Source of the DNA: Symsagittifera roscoffensis
Lineage: Eukaryota > Xenacoelomorpha > Acoela > Convolutidae
DNA: 64,000 bases
Direction: 5' to 3'
Assembly: GCF_963678635.1 (NCBI RefSeq)
Contig: NC_087066.1
Location: 32,307,301 to 32,371,300, forward strand
Positions within the stretch are counted from its first letter, which is position 1; every line of letters begins with the position of its first letter. Below the pieces are notes generated by a model. That model did no database searches, was not told the DNA's origin, and saw only the letters and a list, made by a program, of their open reading frames with translations. This document shows positions 19,575 to 33,000 of this stretch, in pieces. The position numbers were made by a program, and so were the translations under genes.

Positions 19575-21023
19575 GTGGCGCGGCTGCGGCGGTCACTACT
19601 CTGCAGCTTGAGTTTATGCTGGTTGAACAGTAAACAATCAATCCATAAATTCGTTGGTTCAAATTTCATCAGCCGAAAAATTTGACAATAATTCGAAAAA
19701 ACTTTGTTAAATTTTTTAAGACTATGGTCGGAACATTCTGTGCTACTTGCACAGTAACCGGCTATCCTTGTTCAAAATTCATTTTGTTATCTTTTGTTTT
19801 TTTCCACGTTTTAAAATTTGGTTGTAATAGTCAGTGGTAAAGCAGCAACCAGCTGCAGTTGTCACATGCTTTTTGTTGCAGATAATTTATCTCATGTTTT
19901 CCTATTTTTTTGTTCAAAATGTTTCAGTTAACATAAGCTCGGCTTAAAACCATAACAGTTTAATTACCATTTCTTGCATGCTGGCGGCTTTTTTCAATGG
20001 TTTAAGGTTCTATGGCAGTTTTGAGTTCCCGGAAGTCTAATTGAATTCGGTATATTCTTTGTAAAAAGTTGAAATTTTATACACATGCCTTTTTTTAGCT
20101 TTAACATTCCGATGCAACTTACCTTTTCGAAGCAATTCGCGTAAGTTATTTTGCTGAAATTAGGTTATTTATTTTGTTTCATTTTTTTTGTTTTGTGAGT
20201 TCTGATTTTCCGGAAATCTTATTATTTTTCTAAATTTTGATTTTTTATGTTCCTGTTGCGTAGTTCACCGTTAGAAGATCTTATGAGTCAAGACGTTAAA
20301 AATATTGTAGCATAAGCTGTTGTATCCAATATGTAATCACAAATACCACAAATAATCATTGAAATGAGCCGAGTGATGTATCAAACAAAAGCCCTCTCAG
20401 TTAAGAGTTTTAGTTCAAACTCGAGCGAGTAAAGTGATCGAATAACAATCGTTATATAAAAACTTTGCTTTTGGCTAGGATTTCAGTCAAAGATTTCTCT
20501 AAATAGAAAATTGGTTTAGGAAATTTCCTTTAGCGTTTTCTTGGCTCTATAGGTTGTCTAAAAATTTTAATAATATTGCGCAAAAAATTTTGTTTTTTAT
20601 TCCTATGAAGACAAATCGATTGTGCCTAACTCACTAATTTGCTACCCGTTTGTCTAACTTTCTTGTCACACTGCGAAAAAAACGACACTACATAGAAGTA
20701 TGAATGTGATGTTATTCTTTGGCGACTTTCGGCTTTGGTTCGATTCAAATTTGAATCTATTTTAGAATGTAAATAATTATAGTATTTTTAATTTGAGATA
20801 TTTTGACGGCAATACTGATTTTAGAATCAGAGATAAAGCCCCTTATTGATTTTCTGACCGATTTTTATTTCTTGGATTTTTAATTTTAGTCTGTCGTGCT
20901 TTTCTTAAAGTTGCTCGAATTTGCTTTTTTTCCTTTCATTTTTAGCCAGCGACTTTAATTTTGTTTCGACCAATGTTAAAAAAGGAATTAAGTATTCGGC
21001 TGTATAAAAAAGCTCTACTAAAG
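19575..21023. other. Spacer before the WDR-like gene
   Basis: Holds the 19576-19672 repeat piece, a Helentron-like family 2 3' end (19726-19785) and a short internal family 2 piece near 20330-20420. The rest is AT-rich with nothing recognisable. Confidence 0.45.
19726..19785 (+). mobile_element. Helentron-like family 2, 3' terminus with hairpin
   Basis: TGGTCGGAAC, then the hairpin CTGTGCTACTTGCACAG (six-base stem) and the tail TAACCGGCTATCCTTGTT. This is the best-preserved family 2 3' end in the window. Confidence 0.6.
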
Positions 21024-21028
21024 ACCAG

Positions 21029-21076
21029 GTGTCACAAAGAATGGTACCTCAGAAGTTGAGTAAAGCAGCCATTGAG
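21029..21076 (+). CDS. WDR-like gene, candidate upstream exon
   Basis: Open stretch VSQRMVPQKLSKAAIE between a CCAG acceptor (or AAAG at 21023) and a weak donor GAG|GTTCTT, with an ATG at 21041. It joins in phase 0 to the exon at 21271. It could hold the start codon. No homology supports it. Confidence 0.35.
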
Positions 21077-24000
21077 GTTCTTTCAAACGTGCTTCGAGCT
21101 GAAATTCCAAGTTCCAAGTTCTTGACTTGGAAATAAATTGTCTCGCGTTTTATTTGCACAACTGCCACATTTCGTAATATGGCTTCGAAGCTCTACCTTT
21201 GCAATGTGATTCAGAAGCGCTAGTCAATTGATATCTTGCATTCTAAGTCTGTTTGTGATGTAGGACTGAGGTTGACTTGGAGAATCTTTTGACCACAGCT
21301 GACTTGGAAGAAATCTACGCTGCTCTTCAGGTTTATTTTTAGTGCCATCATTTTATTTATTCAGCATGTGGTTTTGTTGACAACACCACATTGCTTATTT
21401 AAATGTTAAAAAAAGCAAAAAAAACCACATCAGTAGTATGCAAAAGATTGTTTTATAATTGAGTGTTATTTATTTTAGGCCGAGGGCAATGGGTACGACA
21501 ACCGGCTTAGTCTGGACAGAAGCCAACTGAAGGAGTTCCTCACAATCGTCATCCGGAAGGGAAGCGAAGAACAGGTGAATGTTTTGGCCCTTCTCCTTCT
21601 GTAAATTAAAAAAACTGTGTATTAAACAATTCCAGGTTTATTGAATGTCCAATACCTATTAATTTTAGTTTTGGTACATTAGCTCTTAAGATGAGTGCCT
21701 ATACGGTAAAGTGAATGTTTTTGCACAACCTGAGGTCGCCAATATCTAAATAGATTTCTTAAATGTGTAATTTTAAGATTTGCTCAAATTTCAAGAAGTT
21801 ATAAGATGAAAGAATGTGCCGTAGAAAATTTGCAGGGCCTTTTTTGTTTAGTTCAATGAGTTCTTCGACAAAGTAGATGCTACCAAATTGGGAAAAATAG
21901 ACTGGGTAAGTTACCGACTTTTATTTTCTGATTATCTCAAATGCTACTCCCATGAGTAGACTCCAAACTCTTGACCTTCATCCATGTATACCCAATCAGC
22001 TATCTAATAAGTTATGTAATATTTAAAAACCAAATTGATGGTTATAAATGTACTTTGTTTTGACCTTGTTGCTGTTGCGCGTGTGTAGTATCGGATAGCG
22101 GACCACATCTTCTCGGAATTCGAGGGGAAGGATGACAAGAACAAGCAGACCACTGTCCCCAACTGGAGACCCAAGAGGGAACTGCAGCAGAAGTATGAGT
22201 CATATTTCATTAAGAGCACTGACTGTCAACTTATGAAACAATAAACTGAAACTCGATTCAGAGACTCGTAGTTATTGCTCTGACCACTCTCGAAATAGTG
22301 GAAAGGAACTATGGCGTAGGGTGGTTATTTTTGTTTCGCGAGCTGTTAGTTACCTTCATATGGTCAAGCGATGGTCAAAGAAAAAAGTTCAAATGGTCAA
22401 ATTTGGATTCATAGCCCTAACATCGATGATTCGGATCTGACGCTGTTTCGGATCTAAAAAATCTAAGCAATAGAAAAGTTACAATTTCTCCATGTTTTTC
22501 TCAATGATTTGTGTGGTCAAAATTTTTTAGGCCACTGTCACAGCGAATAAGCTACAGTTTTATTTATCTGTAATATTTTTTTTCTGCAAAGAATAAAGAA
22601 AGAAAGAATTTATTTTTCCGATTGATAAATATAGTCATTAGCAAAACAAAAGTAATTTCATCAATGCATTTATCATCGGAATGGACAACTAACGAGACCA
22701 TTGATCCACATAAATGTTGCCCTTATATAGCACACATACTGAATTTAACATCAAACAAAAGAAAGAAAATAAGTTTTTTTTTTTTTTTATGAAGAAATTA
22801 ACAAAAAAACAAAAAATACGTGATTTTGATTTTTACCTAATTGAAAACATATTGTTCTTCATAGCGCTACCTATAGCAGTTCAGCTGATGCTCCGGCATG
22901 GGAACACGTCGCTTCAAAAAAAAATATTGAAGAAAATTTTCTAAGTTTTCGGGAAAATAATTATTGAGAAAAAATTCAAAAAATCATAAAAAGGGCCATA
23001 TCTCCTAAACTAAAAGGTTCTGGAGGGTCATATTTTTTCACATAAATCGCAACCTATAGTTGATTGTCCTGTAGCATTTAACCAAGGTACTGAAATTACA
23101 CAAAAATTAAAAACTGAAAACTAAAGTTGCCAGCTCGTTGTTACCTAGCAGGTATCCATTCTTAAATTTATGATAAAAACTTGTAATTTTTTCAATTTTT
23201 GCATTTTCTATCCCATCTTCGAGTAAGCCTCTAGTTTTCAATACGTTGTAAAGCCTAGACCCCCGATAGGCAATTGATTGCCGTTCAAATCGTTTTTTTC
23301 TAAATGATTCTTTAAGGAGGTTTAAATTAGCCCTACGCGTTACTTTAGTGGGATTTTCGAATTCAAACACATTATTCAAAAAATCCTCACTGTGTAGTTT
23401 GTTTACTGATCGGAGTACAAATTTTAGTAATTCATACACATGAAGCTCGTGCACGGTTAGCAGTTGATTTCTAATAAAAATGTCATCCGATTGTTCGCGA
23501 CGATTTCGGAAGTAAATCAATTTTAAGATCTTTCTTTGAAGTATGTAAATCGGCATTAAAGAAGAGTAGCTTGAACAACCGTAAACAAGAATACCGTATT
23601 GGATAGTTGATTTAATGTTAGTTCGATAGTAGTCTAAAAGCTGATGACGTGGAGCAAAATAACGTAATTTTGAAATAATGCCTGACTGTTTCGCTAATCG
23701 CATTCTTACATAATCAATTTGCGAAAAGAAGGATAATTTTGAGTCTAAATATATCCCTAGGTATTTACAAACAGGTTCAGTTTTAATAGCACAGCTGTTT
23801 AATTGAAAGGTCATTGAATTGGAAGTCTTAATATTCATTTGTACTGTTTTATCCATATTAATAACTAATTTATTGGCATTTAGCCAGTAGTTCAAGTAAG
23901 AGATGTCATTTTCAATTGCAACATTTACTTGTCCTAAAGCAGTGACATTGGTGTCGTCTGCAAAGAGGACAACTTCAGATGATTTGCAAACATGAGGAAG

Positions 24001-27000
24001 GTCATTTATATATATAAGAAAGAGTAAGGGACCCAAAATTGATCCTTGAGGAACACCGCATTTTATAGAAGACCAGTTTGAAGAAACGCCATTTATTTCT
24101 ACACGTTGTTTTCTGTTCTTTAAATACGATTCAAACCAATCATAAGTAATTCCTCTGATTCCATAGGACTCCAACTTCTGTAATAAAAGAGAATGTTCAA
24201 TTGTATCAAATGCTTTTTTCAAATCAAAAAAGAAAGTAACAACATTTTGATTACCACATGACCGCATTTTTTCAGTAAAATCAACGAGTGCGTCTATTGT
24301 ACTATGCTTTGACCGAAACCCAAATTGTCTACTATAAATAAGTGAGAATTTTTCAAGATAATTGTAAATACGAGTGTACATGGCTCTTTCAAATATTTTA
24401 CTCCAGACAATTAATAGCGATATTGGTCGGTAATTATTCTCATCAACTCTGGAACCACTTTTATGCATGGGTATGACTTTTGCTCTTTTTAATTTATCAG
24501 GAAAAATGCCTTGGCTGAAGGATTTATTTATTAACAGGGTTAAATACGGAACGGTAGCAGATACCGACAATTTAACTAAAATGTTATTAATATTGTCATC
24601 ACCCGACGACGATTTATTATCAAGTTTGTTAATTATTTGTTCTACTTCAAGTTCAGTAGCCTGATAAAGAAACATTGAGTGTCCCACTTGTTTAAGAGGT
24701 GGTAATGGTAGACAGTCCATGTCTTTTTTAAGTTGAGTGCCAATTTCGGAGAAAAAAAACATTAAATCGTTCAGCAACATCAAAAGTTGATGGAGTTACA
24801 GAGTGCTGCTGACATGACTCTAGTATTGGTACGTTTGCATCATATATATTTTTACCACTTAAATCATTGAGTAATTTATATGTTTGTCTTGAGTCCCCAA
24901 TACATGCAGAGAATTTGTTACGGTAAAACTTCCGTTTTGCTCCTTTAATTTCTTTTTCTAGCTTAAATCTTAAGTTCTTAAAATTTTCCAATAAATTGGA
25001 ATTATTTGGTTGACATTTCCATGAACGATGTGCTCTGTTTCTTTTGGTTCTTAAATTTTTCAACTTGTTGTTGAACCATTTCGGTTTTTTTAAATCAGTA
25101 ATTGTGTTTTCCCGCATGGGTGCAAAATTTGTGGTAACTTTATTAAAAACCGCAGAAAAAATGTTAAATGCTGCTGATGGATCTGCAATATTGCAGATTT
25201 CTAACTCTTTTTCATTCAGTTCAATTTGCAATGAGTTTATGTACTTATTGGATTTATCTTTATCTTTGACAAAATTAAGGTCACGAAAAGTCTGAGTTTT
25301 TTCATTTTTTATACTAGGTGGAGTCCATTGCAAGAGGACAGGAAAATGATCAGAGAAATTTTGGTATTCTAAAGTGTGTTGATAGGCTTCATTCAGGTTT
25401 TGATAAATGAAATGATCTAGACAAGTGTTTGATGTTTGAGTAATTCTTGTTGCTTTTGTATCACCTAGTTCGAATCCATTTGCAAAAATACAGTTCATGT
25501 AATTGTTCGATAGTTGATTAATCTTTGATATGTCAATGTTAATGTCGCCACAGATTATAAAAGGAGTTGATGGCGAATAGTTTTCTTCTAAAAAATAGAG
25601 CAATTATAACAAATCGTTTCATAACAAATTTCGGGTTATCTTATATTGAAAGTTCATTCAAAGAATGTTCTTTTGAAGATTTTCTCGAAGAAATTGCCAA
25701 TAGGCCTTTCCAAAGTATGACGGAATCCTGTATTAGTATTTACTAATTGGTTGCATTGTTTTTTAACTGGCTTGTTTATCCATCACTGTTCATTACTAGT
25801 CCCCACCGAGACGTGATCCAGAAGTTGATCTGGTGGGACAAGTTGAAGAAGTACATCTCAGTGTCTAAGGAGGGCGTGGTGGCTCTGTGGAACGAACACA
25901 ACTGCGAACTCAGCCACGCCAAGAAGGTCAGTCAGCTCTTAACAAATAATTCAAATCAAGTGAGGCCGGGGTGGGTTTGGTTGAGGGGCAGGATTTTTAT
26001 TGGGCTGAGAGAGGTTTCTGAAAATGCTTTGGCGGGGTGAAGTGGGGTGTGTTTGGGGTTATATTTAATCGTTTTCTTAAAGTGTCTTGGCTCAAGTTAA
26101 GCTTGGCTAAAGTCAAGCATCCAGGCGCGATTCTAGGATTTTCTCAACGGGGGGGCACTTTCTAACATAATGCGATTTTCCGAAAATGAGTCACAGCTGT
26201 TAAATTCACGCCTCATTTTGTCGCCTTTTTCAGAAATATGTGTGATTAGCGGTTCTGGATGAATACTTTTGAAATACAATGATGCGAAAACTTGAGTCCT
26301 TTGAAATTCACACATGTTATTAACACTTGTTTTTTTGGCCGCAAAATTCAGTATATATTTGAACGCTAAATTTACAAAATCATTCCACTCAAATTCACTT
26401 TCAGAGTAATGTCTAAACGCAGTTCGACAACAAATCCGTCACCGAGGTCATCCTCAAAGATTACGTCCTTCTTTGGTTTTTCAACTCCACAAGCATCACA
26501 ATCCAGTGAGTTTCAATTTTTATTTTCATTATTTTTTCAATCAAAATTTTGTTTTATTGGTTAGCGTTTTGATCGTTTGTGGAACTCTACGTTTTGTTTC
26601 AGGCGACCTATCCCAGTCTCCCGTGACAGAATCAGATGTCGTGACCGAGAATCAATCTAGCACTTCTGGTACCCAACCTGCAGTCCATGAGGCTTCAACG
26701 GACACCCCTGCTGACATTGGTGTTTTTGTGGGCGATCCTTCGTCAGCAACTGATGGACAGAAATATGCTCTTCTGAAGACTCGACAAATACCCGTTTTCC
26801 CCGGAAACAACTGGCCGCATGAGACAAGATCGGGAAAAAAGAGACACCTCAATGCACGGCATTTCGAGATTCATGGATCGTGGCTGTGTTACTCACATGA
26901 ACCAGCTGGACTGTTCTGCAAAGTCTGCCTGTTCTTCGCAGATCGGGACGCGGTCAGACGACGAAATGGCAGCACAGCGCCCGTGACCTTCATCAACAAA

Positions 27001-30000
27001 GGATGCACCCGATACAGCAGGCTCACAGGCAGTGAGGGATACTTCGACGCCCACTGCAACACAAACTACCACAAGGACGCCTCCCTGGTCGCAGTAGATT
27101 TTATCTACGCATTCGAGCATCCCGCCAAGTCAATAGATCAACAACTGGACAAACAGGTTCATCAGAGAGTTGCAGAAAACCGGAAACGCCTCAAGCCCAT
27201 CGTCAGCACAATTGTTTTTGCTGGTCGGATGGGACTTCCTCTTGAGCACTGTGATCCAGCTTTCTTCTCGAATGTCAGTGTTCTTCTTACGGTGCTTGCG
27301 ACCCTTCCAGTGACAACTTGCTCAGCAGAGCGCTCCTTTTCTGTTTTGCGTCTCCTTAAGACGTATCTGAGGTCCAGAATGGGAGAAGAGCGTCTGACGG
27401 GACTTGCACTGATGTACGTACATTCAGACCTCAAGATTGACCTGGACGACATTATCAACCGTTTCAGCCAGAAGAACCGACGACTAGAGTTCCAACGATA
27501 AACTCATTCCATTTTTTGAACTCATTCCATTTTACATTCCCTTTGGTTATAAACTCTCTGAAATATGAAATATTTCGCTTTAACTGATTTTTCAAGGAAA
27601 AAATAGTCATTAAATGGTGCGCCGAAGGCGCTTTTCGGAAAATTATGTACTCAAATATGTATGAAAAAACTGGTTCTTTTTTTGGTTCCCTTCAAAAGGG
27701 GGGGGGCACGTGCCCCCGGTGCCCCCCCCCCCCCCTAAAATCGCGCCTGCAAGCATCGCAGCCCCAACTTCCTCAACTTAGTAGGAAATATATTTTTTCA
27801 AATAATCTCAAAAGAGAACGGTGTGTTCGGTTTGCTTCTTTTTTCGCCCAATTGTTGGCAAAGATTGCAGCTTCTACCCTTCGCGTTAGTCGAGTTATAC
27901 TATGAAAAATGTCTTCCGATGAAATTGATTAGGTGATGGTAATTTCGTGATGTCATTTATGTTTCTCTTCGCTGTTCAAGTTGATTCCGGATAATATCAA
28001 GCAGAGGGATCTTTGGGTGACAGACTGTGTGTTGATGAGTGGACTGGGAAAACTGGCCATGTCCAACACCTGCAAGGAGATATGTAAGGAAACATCCAGT
28101 GACATTCAATTGGTTAAACATAATTTAATATAGATCATACGCGCCTAAAGCAAAGTGAAGGATTCTGCATCTTCTTCGATTAAATGTATTATTAACATCA
28201 GAAGAAGTACTGTTTGACATTGGTGTTTTTAAATAAAGTATTGACCAACTAGGTGAATCATAATATTTTTCAAAATCCATTTTCAAAACTAGGTGAATCA
28301 TAATATTTTTCAAAATCCATCTCAAACAGCACCATACTGGTCTCACCGGACCCCATTTAGATGTGCATTTTCGTCTTTTTTTTCAATCACCGCGCTAAAT
28401 TGACGTGTTTGTTGTAATTTGACTGCTTTTTCAAGCTCCAGACTCCAGAAGCTCCTTCGTTTAACTGGATGACATTTTTATCTGGTTCTTTTTAAAGTTT
28501 AAACTCTGAAAAAAAATTTTTAAAACGTGTTCTTTCAAAAAGCATTAGTTCATGTGCAGATGTTGTGTTTGAGGCATCTATGATTTGAACACTAAGATGG
28601 AGTTTCCCTGCGTATACAGAATCCACAACCTCAGAAACACACCATACAGTCTGCACTTCTGGTAAATATCATTTGCAAACTTATCCATCTCAATAATTTG
28701 ATTTGTAGCAGCTGACAAAAAATTCAGTTAGATTCCAAATAATATACAAGACTGCTCGTATCAGGGCAAAGCCCTGAATGTTCCGACTGCCTTTTAAGGT
28801 TTATGGAGCAGCAGTAATAACATAAAAAATTTAATGAAATAAAATAAAATGAAATTTTTTTTTCCAAAATTTGAAATTTTTTATGAAAATCATCCCCCCA
28901 CACGCCATATAAAGTACGAAAAAGAGAGATTTCGTTCCTTGTAACAAATCAATTATGGCAAATAAGCTTCGTTCAACCAATTTGGAACGATTTATAAGAC
29001 GGATTAAATCTCCGCTTACGCGTTAATAGCGCGAAGTATATCGAGCGTTAATTGTCCCAAATTGGTCAAAATTGCCAAAATGGCAATCTTTAAACCCTCA
29101 TAACTTTACGAAAAATGATCACAGGTGAAATATCTTTTCAAATTCAAGTTCAGGACAACAATGGCTTTCGAATGATATAAAAAAATTCTGTCAAAAATGG
29201 CTAGTTAAAAAGTCGAAATTTGTCTGAAGAAAAAAAAAACCCACCCCGAGCACAAATATTCCGTTACTTTCGTATCGAAAGTCGGAACAATAAGTTCATT
29301 GCAGTCTAAATAGGATACTAGAACAGTGTGCAAAGTTATGGGAACATTCTCTGACGCGTACACAGTAACTCGCTACTATTGCATAGGTATTAATGAGTGT
29401 ATAATATTTTCTATCATTCGTCGCCATATCGTTGTTCTTGTGAATGCAGGCAGAGCTCCGCCAATCCTAATGTCTCCATCTTGTCCCTGGGCGACACCAA
29501 GGGGAGGATCTTCTGCCTGAACTTCGAGCAGTCTACCGTCACCCTCTTCGACAGACCCCCCAAGCCAGCCGGAGAAGAGAAGGGTGAGTCATCGTCCTCA
29601 TGTGCTATTTTAGTCCCATCAAGAGATCTACCGGATCTCTTTTACAATATTCTCGATTGCAAGAGCCATTTTATGCTTCACTGGTTACAGAGTGGATATT
29701 CTATGCTTTGAGCGAAATTCTGACGCTACCCTTAAGAAAATCATGGCAAGATAGCATTAAGCAATTGTGAAGTAGCAAAGAGCTCTGAACTATGATTCTT
29801 CTAGTATCTTTTAAATCCTTAAAATATCATACTTATGGATCATTATATCGTTGTTTTTGAGTCGTTATCTTCAGCGTCTAGCTCGTTTAATGGAGCAGTG
29901 GCAATTATTTTAGTCGCAAATTGATAAATTCTAGATATCATTACAAATTACGTATGAATATGGATTTTTTAGGCTGTGGTTTTCCTTGTTGATCCTTTGG

Positions 30001-33000
30001 TGCCGTATAAAATACTCTTGATTTCTTTCTATGTTTTTATAGAATCCACTCTGCAAGTGGACTTCCAGGAACTGGAGATGGCGGATCCTCCCTTTGAGAA
30101 GGAGAAGGAGAACAGGATCTGCTGGCTCTCCTGGCACCAGTGGCACCAGCCGGAACACTGCAAGAGATACCTCCAAGAAGAGGCCAGGCGAATCAACATG
30201 CGCAACAGCACAAACAATGTAAACAACAACAGCAGCAACTTCGGAGTAATGACCAAAAGTGAGTAATTGCATTTTTGAAGTTTGTGTCATGGGTCGACAA
30301 TAATCCAAAAGCGTATCGATTTTTGTTTTAGAAAATGCATTCTGTCACAATAACAAAAAACTTCAGACAAAATACTTGTTGTTCCGACTTTCTATACGAA
30401 AGTAACGGAATATTTGTGCTCGGGGTGGGGTTTTTTGTTTTTCTTCAGACAAATTTCGACTTTTTAACTAGCCATTTTTGACGTAATTTTTTTATATCAT
30501 TCGAAAGCCATTGTTGTCCTGAACTTAAATTTGAAAAGACATTTCACCTGTGATCATTTTTCGTAAAGTTATGAGGGTTTAAAAATTGCCATTTTGTCCA
30601 TTTTGACCAATTTGGGACAATTAACGCGCGGTATAATTCGCGCCATTAACGCTCAAGCGGAGAATTAATCCGTCTTATAAATCATTCCAAACTGGTTGAA
30701 AGAAGCTTATTTGCCATAATTGATTTGTTACAAGGAACAAAATCTATGTTTTTGTACTTTATATGGCGTGTGGGGGGATGATTTTCATAAAAAATTTCAA
30801 ATTTCATTTAATTTTTTATGTTATTACTGCTGCTCCATAAACCTTAAAAGGCAGTCGGAACATTCAGGTCTTGTTTTCTTTGCGTCTATTCATGACAGCT
30901 TTAGTCCAAATTTTTTGACAGATAATAAATTGAAACGCCTGAAAAAGCTGTCACATTAAAACTGGCTTCGCAAATTATTTCTAATTGTTGGAAAAATAAA
31001 ATGATCTTTTTCGAGCAAAAAAAGCAATATTTTTAACAAATGTGTCTCGACAAACGAAGTACCTATTGTTCATTTTCTCTAGCTGACGTTGGGTCCGACA
31101 AGAAGGACCAAGTGGTGCCTATTAGGAAGGTAGCCATAGCAACTGCATCTGGCATCAAGCCAGGTGGTCGAGCTGATTCGGCCAAGAAGCAGAGCCGGAG
31201 TCCCCAGCCACAGCCAGGTGGCACAGAACGACAGATGACAGAGGTGGGGACTATATAAAAACACTAATTATAGTCCATAACTTCATGATTACTAATTACT
31301 TTCAATAAAGCTTACAAGTAGCATTCAGCAGTACATCAATCTAATTACCCAGTCCATTAGGTGCGCAACGTAGAAAATAAACAAATATAAAAACGATGAA
31401 ATTAAACAAATGAAATTGAGGAAAAGACGATAAGGTTTTATTTTCTGTAACTTGAAATGTCAGGTTTAAATATTTTAACTGCCGTGCCAGTATTGATTTT
31501 TAAGCAATTTTTCTTCTTAAAGCTCATCTGCTGTTTCTCAAAGGAAATTAGTGCCAGGATTACCCATTTTCTCCGGAAGCTTGGTTTTGCCGGTTTTTCT
31601 CTCAAGTTTGCCCCCTTTCCCATTTCTGATATCAGGTTTTTCAATCTATATAAAAGACAAAAAAGTTCGTTTTTCTTGAAAGTAATTGATATTTATGTTT
31701 TAATTTGATCAATTATTGCTGCTAAAATTTGTTTTTTTTTTTCAATTTTAAAATAGCTCATACATTAAAACAATCTTTCAGCCTACAAGGATTTGAAAAG
31801 TTTATAAATATAATGTGAAAATAAACTATTCAATTGCTTCCCGAGTGATGCCATGCCGTGCCGTGGACTCTCGGTTTTTCTCCACGGCTATTTCAGTGAC
31901 CGTTTCGTTTCTACTTGTCAACTTGAAGTTTTTTTTCATATCAGCAACACGTGCGCATATTTTTGAATACAGTCGAGTAAAGGATTCTGGTGATACATTT
32001 TCTCTTTTTTGTTCTACAATTTTCGAAATAAAGTTCTATTTGAAGATTTCTCTATATTTTAATTAGCAATAATCGAATTTTTTTCCAACCATTAAAAAGG
32101 GGAGGAACTTTGTATTTGGGTGTGTTTTAGTGTTTTGTTCCGACCATTGAAAACCAGTTTAATGTCTTAAATTGAAAACTAATCATTAGCCTAATACAGC
32201 AGTTTCAAGCTTCAAATCTCCCCTGAACTAAAGTTTATGAAAAGTTGAAATGTTTTCAATTTTTTTTGTTTTTAAATATTTTACTGAAGTTACTGTTTAC
32301 GGAGAGTCGGTGCGTTCTGCTCAGAAACTTTGCTGTTCCTTTAAAAATTTTCTTAACGATGTCTTCTCAAGCTCATGAATTATGTCAACAAGTGTTGGCT
32401 TGAGAGTAAACATTTCCAAGGTTAAGTCAAGGATAGCTGGTTGCCGTGAAAGCAGTCCAGAAAATTCCGACCACAAAAAAAAACAAATAAGCTGTATCAG
32501 AACCAAAAACGCAAAAACTATGTGTTTTACTGAGTTTGTTCTCAACTAAGAGGTTTCGTTTTTGGTACGAATTCGCAAGACAGTCCCCTCTGATGTCGAG
32601 TGGTGGGTTATTGTTCACTTGAATCTGAAACCCTTTATTATTTAAAAAAAAGTCCATGAGAATTTCGCTATTCAGATTGAATTTTAGAGGTCAGATGCTG
32701 GGCGTTTATTTTTGTTTTTTGAGCTTTTTGCTAGTTTTGTGTATATATTTAGAAATAACAAGCTTCATAATTTACTTTCAGATGACAAATGCGACTCAAG
32801 TGAGTAATTTATGGAGTTCCCAAGCTTATCAATCAGCGTTTTTACCCCTTTAATTTAACCCACTCGCATATAAGCCCAGAATTAGATAACCCCACTACAA
32901 TTTAACCCCGTTTTTATACCGATTAATAGAATTTAAAAAATGCTTCAAAGGGATTCGGAACCATAGCGTTGGTAAATATCGGAGCTTCAATTGCCATAAT

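Larger units (their letters stand above)
22774..25609 (-). mobile_element. Non-LTR retroelement (jockey/CR1-like), 5' truncated, nearly intact RT
   Basis: A 15-T run at 22774-22788 is the poly-A tail on the minus strand. Going upstream come about 320 nt of 3' UTR, a full RT ORF and the second half of an APE-type endonuclease. The endonuclease stops being recognisable just before GDINID at about 25609, so the 5' end is cut there. No target duplication was found. It lies antisense in the WDR-like gene. Confidence 0.85.
22193..25799. other. WDR intron holding a non-LTR retroelement
   Basis: 3.6-kb intron. The stretch 22193-22773 has no recognisable content; a non-LTR element on the minus strand fills 22774-25609. 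25604-25743 is an unexplained open stretch. Confidence 0.7.

Noticed and set aside
26652-27458. Minus-strand ORFs within the hAT element
   Set aside because: Shadows of the GC-richer plus-strand hAT ORF, which has recognisable zinc-finger and dimerisation motifs.
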